Shown here: positions 1 through 6,895 of the stretch, piece after piece
Position numbering within the stretch: the stretch's first letter is position 1
Layout of the letters: each line of letters starts with the position of its first letter
DNA from: Acidimicrobiaceae bacterium
GTDB taxonomy: Bacteria; Actinomycetota; Acidimicrobiia; Acidimicrobiales; Bog-793
Length of the DNA: 7,994 bases
Direction of reading: 5' to 3'
Assembly (NCBI GenBank): GCA_003170375.1
Contig: PMZN01000034.1
Location: 1-7,994, forward strand
Program-made: the position numbers and the translations under genes
Notes under the pieces: model-generated
The model's database searches: none
Seen by the model: only the letters and a program-made list of their open reading frames with translations
What the model was told of the DNA's origin: nothing

Positions 1-918
1 GAACGTCTTGTGCAGGTTGAAGTGCACCATGTCGGCGCCCAGGTCGCCGGCACGCATACGGGTCATGACCCCGTTGAAGTTGGCCTGGTCGAGCGAGACG
101 AGGCCACCGGCCTCGTGCACCAGCCGGGCGTATTCGGCGATCTTGGAATCGAAGACTCCAGTGTCGTAAGGGGCGGTCACCATGATCCCGGCCGTTCGCG
201 GAGAGATCGCCGCCTTGAGCGCGTCGATCCCTATCTCGCCGGTGACCGGGTCCGGGTAGAGGCTGATCACCTTGTATCCCGCCGCAGCCGCGGCCGCGGG
301 GTTGCACGGATGCGACACCGCACAGGTGATGATCTCGTCCCGGAAGTCCTCATCGCGCGAGTGGTGATAGGCGCGGATCACACAAGCATTGGTGTAGGCG
401 CCATGACCCCCGCCGCGGGGCTGGAAGGTGACCTCGTCCATGCCGCCCAGCTCGCAGAGCCAGTTGCGCATGGAGTACATGATCTCGAGCACGCCCTGGA
501 GCGACTCCTCCGGCTGCAGGGGGTGCAGGTCGGTGAGCTTGGGCAGGCTGGCCAGCTGCTCGTTGAGCCGTGGCGAGTACTTCATCGTGCAGGTGCCGAC
601 CCCGACGTTGCTGCCCGAGTCGTACCCGAAGGTCATCTGGGAGCAGCGGATGTAGTGCCGCAGGATCTCGGGCTCGGTCAACTCGGGCATCGCCGGTGGC
701 ACTGCCCTCCTCGCCTCGACAGGCAGGCCGTCCAACACCGCCTCCGTCTCGGCGGCGAGGGCCGGCTCGACAGCCGGCAGGATGTCGTTCACCGTCCCTG
801 GCCGCGACTGCTCGTAGAGCGTCTTCTCGTGCCAGCGCACGGCTCGGTACCCGGTGTCGATCTCCTTGTAGGCAGTGAAACGATCAGCCTCGACCGCGGA
901 GTCCGTCAGGTCTTTCAT
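1..918 (-). CDS. gcvPB: GcvPB-like PLP-dependent glycine dehydrogenase (decarboxylating) subunit 2, divergent; C-terminus cut by window edge
   Basis: The first 306 codons are present and the gene runs off the left edge; family members are usually about 480-530 residues. In the glycine cleavage system this chain carries PLP and, with the A chain, decarboxylates glycine and passes the aminomethyl group to lipoylated H-protein in the cytoplasm. The family is clear from the CTMKY motif (residues 110-114), QGVLEIMY (141-148), the RAYH segment (182-185), and NLHKTF (301-306), where K304 is the expected PLP Schiff-base lysine. Start: the ATG overlaps the gcvPA stop (ATGA), with a good GAGGTGA four bases upstream. 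Oddities: family-typical PLGSCTMKYNP reads GVGTCTMKYSP (106-116), SAHGTNPAS reads VSHPCNPAA (201-209), and LDGAN reads LDQAN (276-280). The fold and family are secure. Glycine as substrate is uncertain, and the protein may be a paralogue with another amino-acid substrate. Confidence 0.9.
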   Translation of the reverse strand, partial: MKDLTDSAVEADRFTAYKEIDTGYRAVRWHEKTLYEQSRPGTVNDILPAVEPALAAETEAVLDGLPVEARRAVPPAMPELTEPEILRHYIRCSQMTFGYDSGSNVGVGTCTMKYSPRLNEQLASLPKLTDLHPLQPEESLQGVLEIMYSMRNWLCELGGMDEVTFQPRGGGHGAYTNACVIRAYHHSRDEDFRDEIITCAVSHPCNPAAAAAAGYKVISLYPDPVTGEIGIDALKAAISPRTAGIMVTAPYDTGVFDSKIAEYARLVHEAGGLVSLDQANFNGVMTRMRAGDLGADMVHFNLHKTF

Positions 919-2309
919 CGGATCACCTCGTCAAGGGTACGGACCAGCCGGTCGATCTCCGACTGCGTCCGGTTCTCGGTCACGCAGTAGAGGGCCACCT
1001 GGCCCAGCTCCGGCAGCTCGGTCGAGACGTCCTTGCCCCCGAGGATGCCGCGCGCGAGGAGCGCTCGGTTGATCTCGGCGACCGTCTTCGAGGTGCCGCT
1101 GAAATCGACCAGGAACTCGTTGAAGTGCGGCCCGCCGAACACCGGGGCCTTGACCCCTGCCAGCGAGTTGAGATGGCTCATCGCGTAGGCCGCCTTCTGC
1201 ATGTTGGCGACGCCCAGGTCGCGCATGCCTTTCGGGCCGAGCAGCGCCATGTAGACCCCCGCGCCGAGTGCCATCAAGAACGACGAGGTGCCGCTGATCG
1301 ACCGTGCCTCTTCTCTGGTCCCGTAGAAGATCCTGTCGAACAGGGCGTGCCAGGTGTAGGCGCGCTCACCCGGCACCTCTGTGCGCAGGATGCCGACCAT
1401 CAGCATCGGCAGCGAGTGCACGAACTTGTGCTCGTTCCTGCAGGCGAGGATGCCGAGCCGCGCACCACCGCACGCCATGGGCAGCCCGAGCGGCTGGCCG
1501 TCACCGCAGGCGATGTCCGCGCCGTACTGACCCGGCGGTGCCAGCACGCCGAGAGACGCCGGATTGACGCTCACGATGACGAGCGCGCCCTTGTCGTGGG
1601 CGATGCGGCTGATCTCCTCGGGCCTGGTCTGCACGACACCGAGGTAGCCCGGGTTCTCGATGTACACCGCTGCGGTCTTCTCGGAAACCTTCTCGCGCAA
1701 CTCGTCGAGGTCCACCGTCCCGGTGACGGGGTCGTCCCTGACATAAGTGACGTCGAACCAGGAGCCGATGTAGTTGAGCATCACCTTCAGCCGGTCCGGG
1801 TCGATGTTCTGCGTCAGCACGAGCTCTCGTCGCCCGGTGACGCGCGAGGCCATCTGGAGCGCGTCGCCGCTGGCGGTCGCGCCGTCGTACACGGCCGATC
1901 CGACCACGTCCATGTCGAGCAGGTCGCCCATCATGGACTGGTACTCGAACATGGCCATGAAACGGCCGTGGTCGGTGACCTCGATCCCCGCATAAGCGGT
2001 CAGGAACTCCGAACGCCCCATGACCTCTGAGAGCAGTGCCGGCGAATAGTGGTCGTAACAGCCGGCGCCCACAAAACACAGGTAGTCGGCAGTCGTCCTG
2101 TTCTTCTCCAGGATCGAGGTGACGACCCTCGCGACGTCGGCTTCCGAAAGCGGATCGCGCGGCAGGCTGAGCTCGCCCTTGAAGCGGAGCTCGGCCGGGA
2201 TCTCCTCGTAGATCTCCTCGACCGAGCTGACTCCGATCTCCGCGAGCATCTCCTCGCGGACCCCGGGTGACGAGTTGGGTATGAACCGATGGGTGAATGC
2301 CGTTGTCAT
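915..2309 (-). CDS. gcvPA: GcvPA-like glycine dehydrogenase (decarboxylating) subunit 1, divergent
   Basis: 464 residues, close to the usual 440-450 of two-chain GcvPA. It is the partner chain of the GcvP heterotetramer: PLP-transferase fold, without the PLP lysine, completing the active site of the B chain. Family landmarks: IPNSS (10-14), IGVSSVEE (25-32), FVGAGCYDHYSP (79-90), EFLTAY (101-106), MDVVGSAVYDGATA (133-146), PGQYGADIACGDGQPLG (259-275), LLGPKGMRDL (356-365) and FNEFLVDF (396-403). The in-frame ORF extends upstream to 2975 only as read-through of the overlapped gene. I start at the ATG at 2309, which overlaps the amidohydrolase stop as ATGA and gives the normal N-terminus; no strong Shine-Dalgarno is visible, so coupling is likely. 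Odd: the family segment TPYQPEISQG is replaced by AGIEVTDHG (107-115, one residue shorter), and REKATSNICTNQ by REEARSISGTSS (332-343). These changes may alter substrate or H-protein handling (inference). Confidence 0.9.
   Translation of the reverse strand: MTTAFTHRFIPNSSPGVREEMLAEIGVSSVEEIYEEIPAELRFKGELSLPRDPLSEADVARVVTSILEKNRTTADYLCFVGAGCYDHYSPALLSEVMGRSEFLTAYAGIEVTDHGRFMAMFEYQSMMGDLLDMDVVGSAVYDGATASGDALQMASRVTGRRELVLTQNIDPDRLKVMLNYIGSWFDVTYVRDDPVTGTVDLDELREKVSEKTAAVYIENPGYLGVVQTRPEEISRIAHDKGALVIVSVNPASLGVLAPPGQYGADIACGDGQPLGLPMACGGARLGILACRNEHKFVHSLPMLMVGILRTEVPGERAYTWHALFDRIFYGTREEARSISGTSSFLMALGAGVYMALLGPKGMRDLGVANMQKAAYAMSHLNSLAGVKAPVFGGPHFNEFLVDFSGTSKTVAEINRALLARGILGGKDVSTELPELGQVALYCVTENRTQSEIDRLVRTLDEVIR
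923..929 (-). promoter_or_regulatory. Ribosome binding site for gcvPB
   Basis: GAGGTGA lies 4 nt upstream of the gcvPB ATG, inside the last codons of gcvPA. It fixes the gcvPB start and shows that this gene can be loaded independently as well as by coupling through the ATGA overlap. Confidence 0.7.
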
Positions 2310-3544
2310 CGGGCTGTGTCCACATCGGCCTCGCCGTCTGCCAGTTCCTCTCCCCAGCCTGTCCAGAAGTGCTTGATCTCCTCCCACTGCTCGGGGGTCG
2401 TCAGCGAACCCTGGTAGCGGACGCCGGGGTGCTCGACGGCGGGCGCTGTGTAGGTTCCCCGTTCCACCAGCCGCGCGATGTTGGCGCGGTAGATGTCGTC
2501 GACCGGCTCGTGGGTCAATGGGTCTTGCTCCAACCAGAGGTTCTTGGGGTGGATGGGCTGGGAGTACATCTGCCGGAAGATCTCGGTGCGAAGGTCCTTG
2601 GTCCAATTCGAGTTGAGGTTCATGACGCGGAAGTTGCGCAGGGCCTCGATGTCGATGATCGCGGCCACCATCGTGTTGGCACCCGACGCCGAGTAGGACA
2701 TGACGTTGCCGAAGTAGTCGACGATGTGCGAGCTCCCACCCGCGATGTCGACGGGATGTCGCATCTTCGGGTGCAGGTACACCGGACCGACGTTGGGGCA
2801 GATCATGTAGACGCTGTTGAACTGCGCGTGACCCCGGTTCTGGGTCATCCAGCTGCCGCCGCCCGGATAGGAGTTGCCGGTCATCGGCATGGCCTCGCTG
2901 GGCCGGTAGACGACCTCGGCCCCGTTCAACGCGAGGGCCCGCACGGCCTCCGGGTACTCGCCGTCGCTGCAGCAAATCGTGCCGATGGCGCCGATGTCGT
3001 CAGTGCGCAGCACCGGGAAGAAGGCGTCGATGCCGTCGCCGAAGAGCTCGACCCAGCGGTCGTAGACGTCGTGGGGGGTGCAGGAACGCTCCCGGCACCA
3101 GAGGTGGTTCTTGGCTGCCTTGTGCACGATCTCACCGGTTGGCGACAGGACGAACATGGTGTTGAAGTAGCGGTCGGCCATGACCTCGGGCCAGCGAGCC
3201 TTGCACTGCACGACGATGTAGGTCTCGTACAGCCGGGCCAACGCGGCCAGGCGTTCGGACTCCGGACCCGGGATCTCGATGAACAGATCCCGGGCAGCGA
3301 GCGTGTGCGGAAGGTCGAACGCCTCGTCGGTGAAGCCGGTCAACGCTCCTTCGGAAAGGGCGATCAGTTTCACAGGCATGTTGATGTTGACCATCGACAT
3401 CGCTGCGTGCACGTTGTCCTCGACGATGTCGAGGTTGACCGCGATGTGCTTGCGCTCGGCGATGCCATAGACGTAGGTCGACAGGCCCACGGCCATGTAG
3501 GGCGCTACGGGATTGCGCGTGGGAAGGGATGCGTCGCTCGGCAT
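2306..3544 (-). CDS. Nitrilase-superfamily carbon-nitrogen hydrolase, aliphatic amidase/formamidase-like
   Basis: 412-residue cytosolic enzyme expected to hydrolyse a carbon-nitrogen bond (amide, carbamoyl or nitrile) through a Glu-Lys-Cys triad. Visible catalytic elements: E65 in LSEGALTG (63-70), K145 in KNHLW (145-149), and the nucleophile C192 in ICCSDGEYPE (190-199). The last resembles the AmiE-type CDDGNYPE motif, so C192 rather than C191 is the likely nucleophile. The stretch K145..W149-C150..E152 also resembles the AmiE segment around its catalytic lysine and accessory glutamate. The core is followed by a long C-terminal region (about 320-412) that makes it larger than typical amidases of about 340 residues; such tails often help oligomerisation, but its role here is unknown. 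It starts one base after the permease stop and its own stop overlaps gcvPA, so it is coupled to both. Likely job: release an amino acid or ammonia from a substrate brought in by the permease (inference). Exact substrate unknown. Confidence 0.88.
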   Translation of the reverse strand: MPSDASLPTRNPVAPYMAVGLSTYVYGIAERKHIAVNLDIVEDNVHAAMSMVNINMPVKLIALSEGALTGFTDEAFDLPHTLAARDLFIEIPGPESERLAALARLYETYIVVQCKARWPEVMADRYFNTMFVLSPTGEIVHKAAKNHLWCRERSCTPHDVYDRWVELFGDGIDAFFPVLRTDDIGAIGTICCSDGEYPEAVRALALNGAEVVYRPSEAMPMTGNSYPGGGSWMTQNRGHAQFNSVYMICPNVGPVYLHPKMRHPVDIAGGSSHIVDYFGNVMSYSASGANTMVAAIIDIEALRNFRVMNLNSNWTKDLRTEIFRQMYSQPIHPKNLWLEQDPLTHEPVDDIYRANIARLVERGTYTAPAVEHPGVRYQGSLTTPEQWEEIKHFWTGWGEELADGEADVDTAR

Positions 3545-3545
3545 C

Positions 3546-4928
3546 TCACACCTGCCCTGTGAACTCGGGCAGTGGCTTGCGGAAGAAGTTGGTCTTGAAG
3601 AGCATGTAGATGATGCCGAGCCCGAGCCAGGTCCCGCCGACCTCCCACGCCGAATGCGACAGGTGGAACCAGAGCCAGATGATCACACCAGCGCCGAGTA
3701 CGGGGGCGATCAGGTAGCGGACCACCTGGAACCCGGTCCGACGGTGCTCGCGGACGAAGAAATGGTTGGCCATGGAAACGTTGACGAGGAAGAACGCGAG
3801 CAGTGCCCCGAAGTTGATCATGTTGATGATCTGGTTGAGGTTCCGCCCGGCCCCGATCAGGGTCAGGACGGCGATCAGCATGACGTTGAGAACTGGCGTC
3901 TGTGACTTCGGCCAGAGGTAGCCGAAGACCTTCTTCGGGATCACCCCGTCCCGCCCCATCCCGTAGAGCAGCCGGGACGCTCCGCCCAAGGAGGCAATGG
4001 CGTTGGCGAGGCACGCGGCTATCAGCGCGACGGTGAGCACCGTCGACAGGGTCGAGCCGCCGGCAACGCCGAAGATTTGGTAGAAGGCGGTGTTCGGGTT
4101 CGTCAGCTTGTTCGCGTTCGGTACCAGCAGCGCCGAGAAGTACACCTGAACCAGGAACAAGCCGGTGATCAGGAGGAGCGAGGAAACTGTCGCAATCGAA
4201 ACCGCGCGGGCCGGTCGCTTGGTCTCCTCTGCCAGCGTGCTGATCGCGTCAAAGCCGAGGAAGGAGAAGCAGGCTACCGCCGTGCCGGCGAACAGCGGGC
4301 TCCAGTGGAAGCTGGCAGCGTTGAAGATCGGCTTCATGGAAAAAATGGTGCCCGCCCCCGTCCCGCCGTTGAGGGTGTGCACGGCGGCGCCGATGAACCA
4401 CGCGATCACCACCAACGAGACCAGCAGCAGCACCGCGGAGATCCTGGCAAGCCAGCGCACTTCACGCAGGTTGAAGAATGTGACGACGATCACCGCCGCG
4501 ACAACCCACCACCAGTAGTGGATCGACGGCCACTGGGCGCTGGCGAACAACCCGAGGAGGATCATGTTGAGGGTCGGGAACAGCACGTAGTCGAGCGTGA
4601 TCGCCCAGCCGCTCAGCAAACCCAAGTGCGGGCTCAAACCATTGCGGGTAAAGGTGTAGGTGGATCCCGCCCTCGGGAAGGCGCCAGCCATCGCGCCATA
4701 GCTCAACGCCGTGAACAGCATCGCGACCATGGCGATCAGATAGGCGAGGAACAAGTGCCCGCCCGTCTGCTGTTGCACGGCGCCATACACCGCCACCGGC
4801 GCCAGCGGGAACATCATCATGATCCCGTAGACGATCAGGTCACGGGTGTTGAGGACCCGCTTGAGCCCGATCGGACCGGAAGGTGCGGCCGTTGAATCTG
4901 CGGCCGTCCCCGGGGTTACGTCAACCAT
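3546..4928 (-). CDS. APC-superfamily amino acid/amine permease, PuuP (putrescine importer)-like
   Basis: 460-residue inner-membrane transporter with about 12 hydrophobic segments (roughly 30-51, 59-82, 103-130, 138-152, 162-184, 211-230, 247-268, 291-316, 346-360, 366-388, 403-421, 431-446). APC features: a first helix starting after LNTRDLIVYG (26-35), LFTALSYG (71-78) with FPRAGSTYTF (84-93), and the hallmark GFDAISTLAEETKRPARAV (225-243) after TM6. The early segments resemble the putrescine importer PuuP group, which moves small amines or amino acids with protons or sodium. Start: the ATG at 4928 has GGAGG 7 nt upstream; an in-frame TTG at 4946 would place that site inside the gene, so I reject it. 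It is the first gene of a four-gene unit, with the amidohydrolase beginning 1 nt after its stop. It probably imports the substrate that the next three proteins process. The specificity cannot be read from sequence. Confidence 0.9.
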   Translation of the reverse strand: MVDVTPGTAADSTAAPSGPIGLKRVLNTRDLIVYGIMMMFPLAPVAVYGAVQQQTGGHLFLAYLIAMVAMLFTALSYGAMAGAFPRAGSTYTFTRNGLSPHLGLLSGWAITLDYVLFPTLNMILLGLFASAQWPSIHYWWWVVAAVIVVTFFNLREVRWLARISAVLLLVSLVVIAWFIGAAVHTLNGGTGAGTIFSMKPIFNAASFHWSPLFAGTAVACFSFLGFDAISTLAEETKRPARAVSIATVSSLLLITGLFLVQVYFSALLVPNANKLTNPNTAFYQIFGVAGGSTLSTVLTVALIAACLANAIASLGGASRLLYGMGRDGVIPKKVFGYLWPKSQTPVLNVMLIAVLTLIGAGRNLNQIINMINFGALLAFFLVNVSMANHFFVREHRRTGFQVVRYLIAPVLGAGVIIWLWFHLSHSAWEVGGTWLGLGIIYMLFKTNFFRKPLPEFTGQV

Positions 4929-4935
4929 TGGCCCG

Positions 4936-4940
4936 CCTCC
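4936..4940 (-). promoter_or_regulatory. Ribosome binding site for the permease
   Basis: A consensus GGAGG sits 7 nt before the ATG at 4928. It decides the permease start over the upstream in-frame TTG at 4946. It is the best-formed site in the operon, as expected for the first gene. Confidence 0.8.
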
Positions 4941-4966
4941 GAGCAACTAGGGGTGAAGCCTGGATC

Positions 4967-5087
4967 AGCCACGACCGGTCCCGGCCTTCGGATGAATCCT
5001 TTGTGTACCCTGGGTGGCCAGCCGAGTAGAGGCGGAAGGCCCTTTCTGGGCGGCTTTGCTGACCTAACCGCGGATCATGTCGTGGCT
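4967..5087 (-). promoter_or_regulatory. Possible structured 5' leader of the permease-amidase-gcvP operon
   Basis: The 202-nt gap between glpD and the permease holds no credible gene. On the minus strand it contains a perfect 9-bp inverted repeat, AGCCACGAC (5087-5079) with GTCGTGGCT (4975-4967). This encloses a 7-bp helix, GGCCTTC (5041-5035) with GAAGGCC (4989-4983). Inside that lie two short hairpins: CTGG/CCAG (arms 5021-5018 and 5013-5010) and GGAT/ATCC (arms 4999-4996 and 4993-4990). A competing hairpin GCCC-agaaa-GGGC just upstream shares bases with the 5' arm of the 7-bp helix, so the two folds exclude each other. Such nesting ahead of the operon's strong ribosome site suits a riboswitch or attenuator, but I cannot match it to a known class; it lacks the glycine riboswitch core. 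The pairings are short enough that chance is a real alternative. I see no clear promoter or T-tract terminator in the gap. Confidence 0.3.
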
Positions 5088-5130
5088 CGACCGAGGGCAA
5101 TAACCCGCGCGGAACGAGGGCCGCCAATCT

Positions 5131-6858
5131 CTATTCTCCTCGCTCGTCGAGCCGTTCGAGCCGAGGGTCGCGCACTTCGGCCCTGGCCGAGTCGGAGGCG
5201 GCGTCGGTGAGGAGAGCTTGCGCGGCGGCCTCGGCTTCGAGCCGCGCCCGGTAGTGGGCGATCTCTCGATCGACAGTGGCCTGGTCCCAGCCCAGCACGG
5301 GTGCCATCAGCCGGGCCACGCCGTCGGCTGCCAACTGCCCGCGGTCTGGCACCTCGAAGGCGATGTGCGTGCGACGCGTGAGCACGTCATCGACGTGCAG
5401 CGCGCCCTCGTACGCCGCGGCATGAGAGACCTCGGCGGCGAGGTATCCTTCGGCTCCCACGAGCGGAGCAGCCAGGCCAGGGTCGCTCGCGACGAGGTCG
5501 AGCACCTCGGCCGCCAGCGTGCCGTGGCGCGCTACCAGGTGGTGCAGCTGGGTGGGCGCCAGATGCCCGGCACCGGGGTGGCTGCTCAGCCGGAGCTCGG
5601 CGCCCGACAGGCCGATGGCGCCCAAGAGCGGGACGTCGGCCGTGCGACTGGGATCGACCGCGAATCGCAGGTCTCGGGCCACCAGATCGACGGCGTCGCG
5701 CGCCATGAGCCGATAGGTCGTGTACTTGCCGCCGGCGACGCTCACGAACCCGGGAGCGCTGCGACGCACGGCGTGGTTGCGGGAGAGCTTCGCGGTCTCT
5801 TCGTCCGTGCCTCCGATCAATGGGCGCAGGCCGACAAAGACGGCGATGACGTCGTCGAGTCCCAGCGGTTCGCGCAGCGCCTCGTTGACATGCTCGAGCA
5901 GGTACTCGATGTCGGCGTGCGTCGCGGAAGGGTGATCGAGGCCGTGGTGCCAATCGGTGTCGGTCGTGCCGATGATCCAGCGGTCCCCCCAGGGCAGCAC
6001 GAAGAGCACGCTCTTCTCGGTCCGCAGGATGAGCGCGTACTCCGAGTCGATCCGGTCCCTCCGCACCACGAGATGCACGCCCTTCGACGGCCTCACGATC
6101 ATGGGATCCGCGACACCCGCGAGACGTTCCATCTCAGTGGTCCACACGCCGGTGGCATTGATCACAGTGCTGGCACGGACATCGAGCTCACGACCCGACT
6201 CGAGGTCTTGAGCGCGCGCACCGGCGACGCGCTCGCCCTCGTGCAGGAAGTCGACGACCCCGACCGCCGAGACGCAGACCGCACCGTAGGCCGCAGCCGT
6301 TCGCGCCAGCACGACCGAAAAGCGGGCGTCGTCGACCTGGGCGTCGAAGTACCGGATGCCGCCCGTCAACGAGTCGTCGCGCAGGGCCGGCACCGCCCGC
6401 AGGCACGCGCGGCGCGTCAGGTGCCTATGGCGCGGCATTGCCGGGTGCAGACCGGCGAGCGCGTCGTAGAGAAGGAGTCCCGAGCCCATGTAGAAACGCT
6501 CCCAGGCCCTGTGCTTGAGCGGGAACAGGAACGGTGTGGGATGGACGAGATGCGGGGCGATCTTCTCAACCAAGAGCCGCCTCTCATGAAGAGCTTCGCG
6601 GACCAGCTCGATGTCGAAGCTCTCGAGGTAGCGCAGCCCGCCGTGGATCAGCTTGCTGGAGCGGCTCGAGGTTCCGGCGGCGAAGTCGCGCTTTTCGACC
6701 AGGGCCACCGACAGGCCGCGGCTGGCAGCATCTAGGGCGGCGCCACAGCCGGTCACGCCGCCGCCGACCACGAGCACATCGAAGGTCTCTGACGCGCAGC
6801 GTTCCAGAGCGCGCGCACGAGTGGCAGGCCCGAAACGAGCCTCAGTATCCAACGCCAT
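5131..6858 (-). CDS. glpD: FAD-dependent glycerol-3-phosphate dehydrogenase
   Basis: 575 residues, normal for the GlpD/GlpA family. It oxidises sn-glycerol-3-phosphate to dihydroxyacetone phosphate with FAD at the inner face of the membrane and passes electrons to the quinone pool. Sequence evidence: an N-terminal FAD-binding Rossmann motif FDVLVVGGGVTGCGAALDAA (26-45), the family signature GTSSRSSKLIHGGLRYLE (62-79), ATGVWT (235-240), GTTDTDW (297-303), FVGLRPLIGG (341-350) and GGKYTTYRLMA (376-386). The C-terminal third (about 400-545) is the helical cap domain of the family. The ATG at 6858 is preferred over an in-frame TTG at 6876 because GGAGG overlaps that TTG and lies 11 nt before the ATG. 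It follows the HAD phosphatase by 37 nt, so the two are probably co-transcribed, linking it to glycerol-phosphate use or glycerolipid turnover. No truncation or missing motif is seen. Confidence 0.95.
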   Translation of the reverse strand: MALDTEARFGPATRARALERCASETFDVLVVGGGVTGCGAALDAASRGLSVALVEKRDFAAGTSSRSSKLIHGGLRYLESFDIELVREALHERRLLVEKIAPHLVHPTPFLFPLKHRAWERFYMGSGLLLYDALAGLHPAMPRHRHLTRRACLRAVPALRDDSLTGGIRYFDAQVDDARFSVVLARTAAAYGAVCVSAVGVVDFLHEGERVAGARAQDLESGRELDVRASTVINATGVWTTEMERLAGVADPMIVRPSKGVHLVVRRDRIDSEYALILRTEKSVLFVLPWGDRWIIGTTDTDWHHGLDHPSATHADIEYLLEHVNEALREPLGLDDVIAVFVGLRPLIGGTDEETAKLSRNHAVRRSAPGFVSVAGGKYTTYRLMARDAVDLVARDLRFAVDPSRTADVPLLGAIGLSGAELRLSSHPGAGHLAPTQLHHLVARHGTLAAEVLDLVASDPGLAAPLVGAEGYLAAEVSHAAAYEGALHVDDVLTRRTHIAFEVPDRGQLAADGVARLMAPVLGWDQATVDREIAHYRARLEAEAAAQALLTDAASDSARAEVRDPRLERLDERGE

Positions 6859-6869
6859 CAGGAAACAAA

Positions 6870-6874
6870 CCTCC
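6870..6874 (-). promoter_or_regulatory. Ribosome binding site for glpD
   Basis: GGAGG lies 11 nt before the ATG at 6858, slightly long spacing. It overlaps the alternative TTG at 6876, which has no site of its own, and so supports the ATG. Confidence 0.6.
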
Positions 6875-6895
6875 AAGCTTTGCAGTTGAAAAGCG

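Noticed and set aside
10..990. 326-codon plus-strand open frame opposite gcvPB
   Set aside because: The minus strand reads as GcvPB without interruption for 306 codons; the plus frame has no family features.
2310..2975. N-terminal extension of gcvPA to 2975, suggesting a larger fusion
   Set aside because: The added residues overlap the amidohydrolase gene in another frame and are Arg/Gly/Pro-rich noise; the ATG at 2309 gives the normal GcvPA N-terminus.
2297..3562. 421-codon plus-strand open frame opposite the amidohydrolase
   Set aside because: High-GC antisense shadow: low-complexity Val/Asp/His/Arg composition and no recognisable domain, while the minus strand has a full catalytic triad.
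5092..5121. Direct repeat CGAGGGC (5092-5098 and 5115-5121) just downstream of glpD
   Set aside because: Only 7 bp, GC-rich and without symmetry or a third copy; expected by chance in this composition.
4921..5127. 68-codon minus-strand frame in the glpD-permease gap
   Set aside because: It overlaps the permease start, has no ribosome site or recognisable features, and is short enough to occur by chance.
4929..5130. Glycine riboswitch ahead of the gcvP-containing operon
   Set aside because: A CCGAAGG string is present, but the conserved paired core and tandem aptamer layout of glycine riboswitches are not.
5218..6735. 505-codon plus-strand open frame opposite glpD
   Set aside because: It mirrors glpD codons, is rich in Arg/His/Gln/Val without family motifs, and the opposite strand is unambiguously GlpD.
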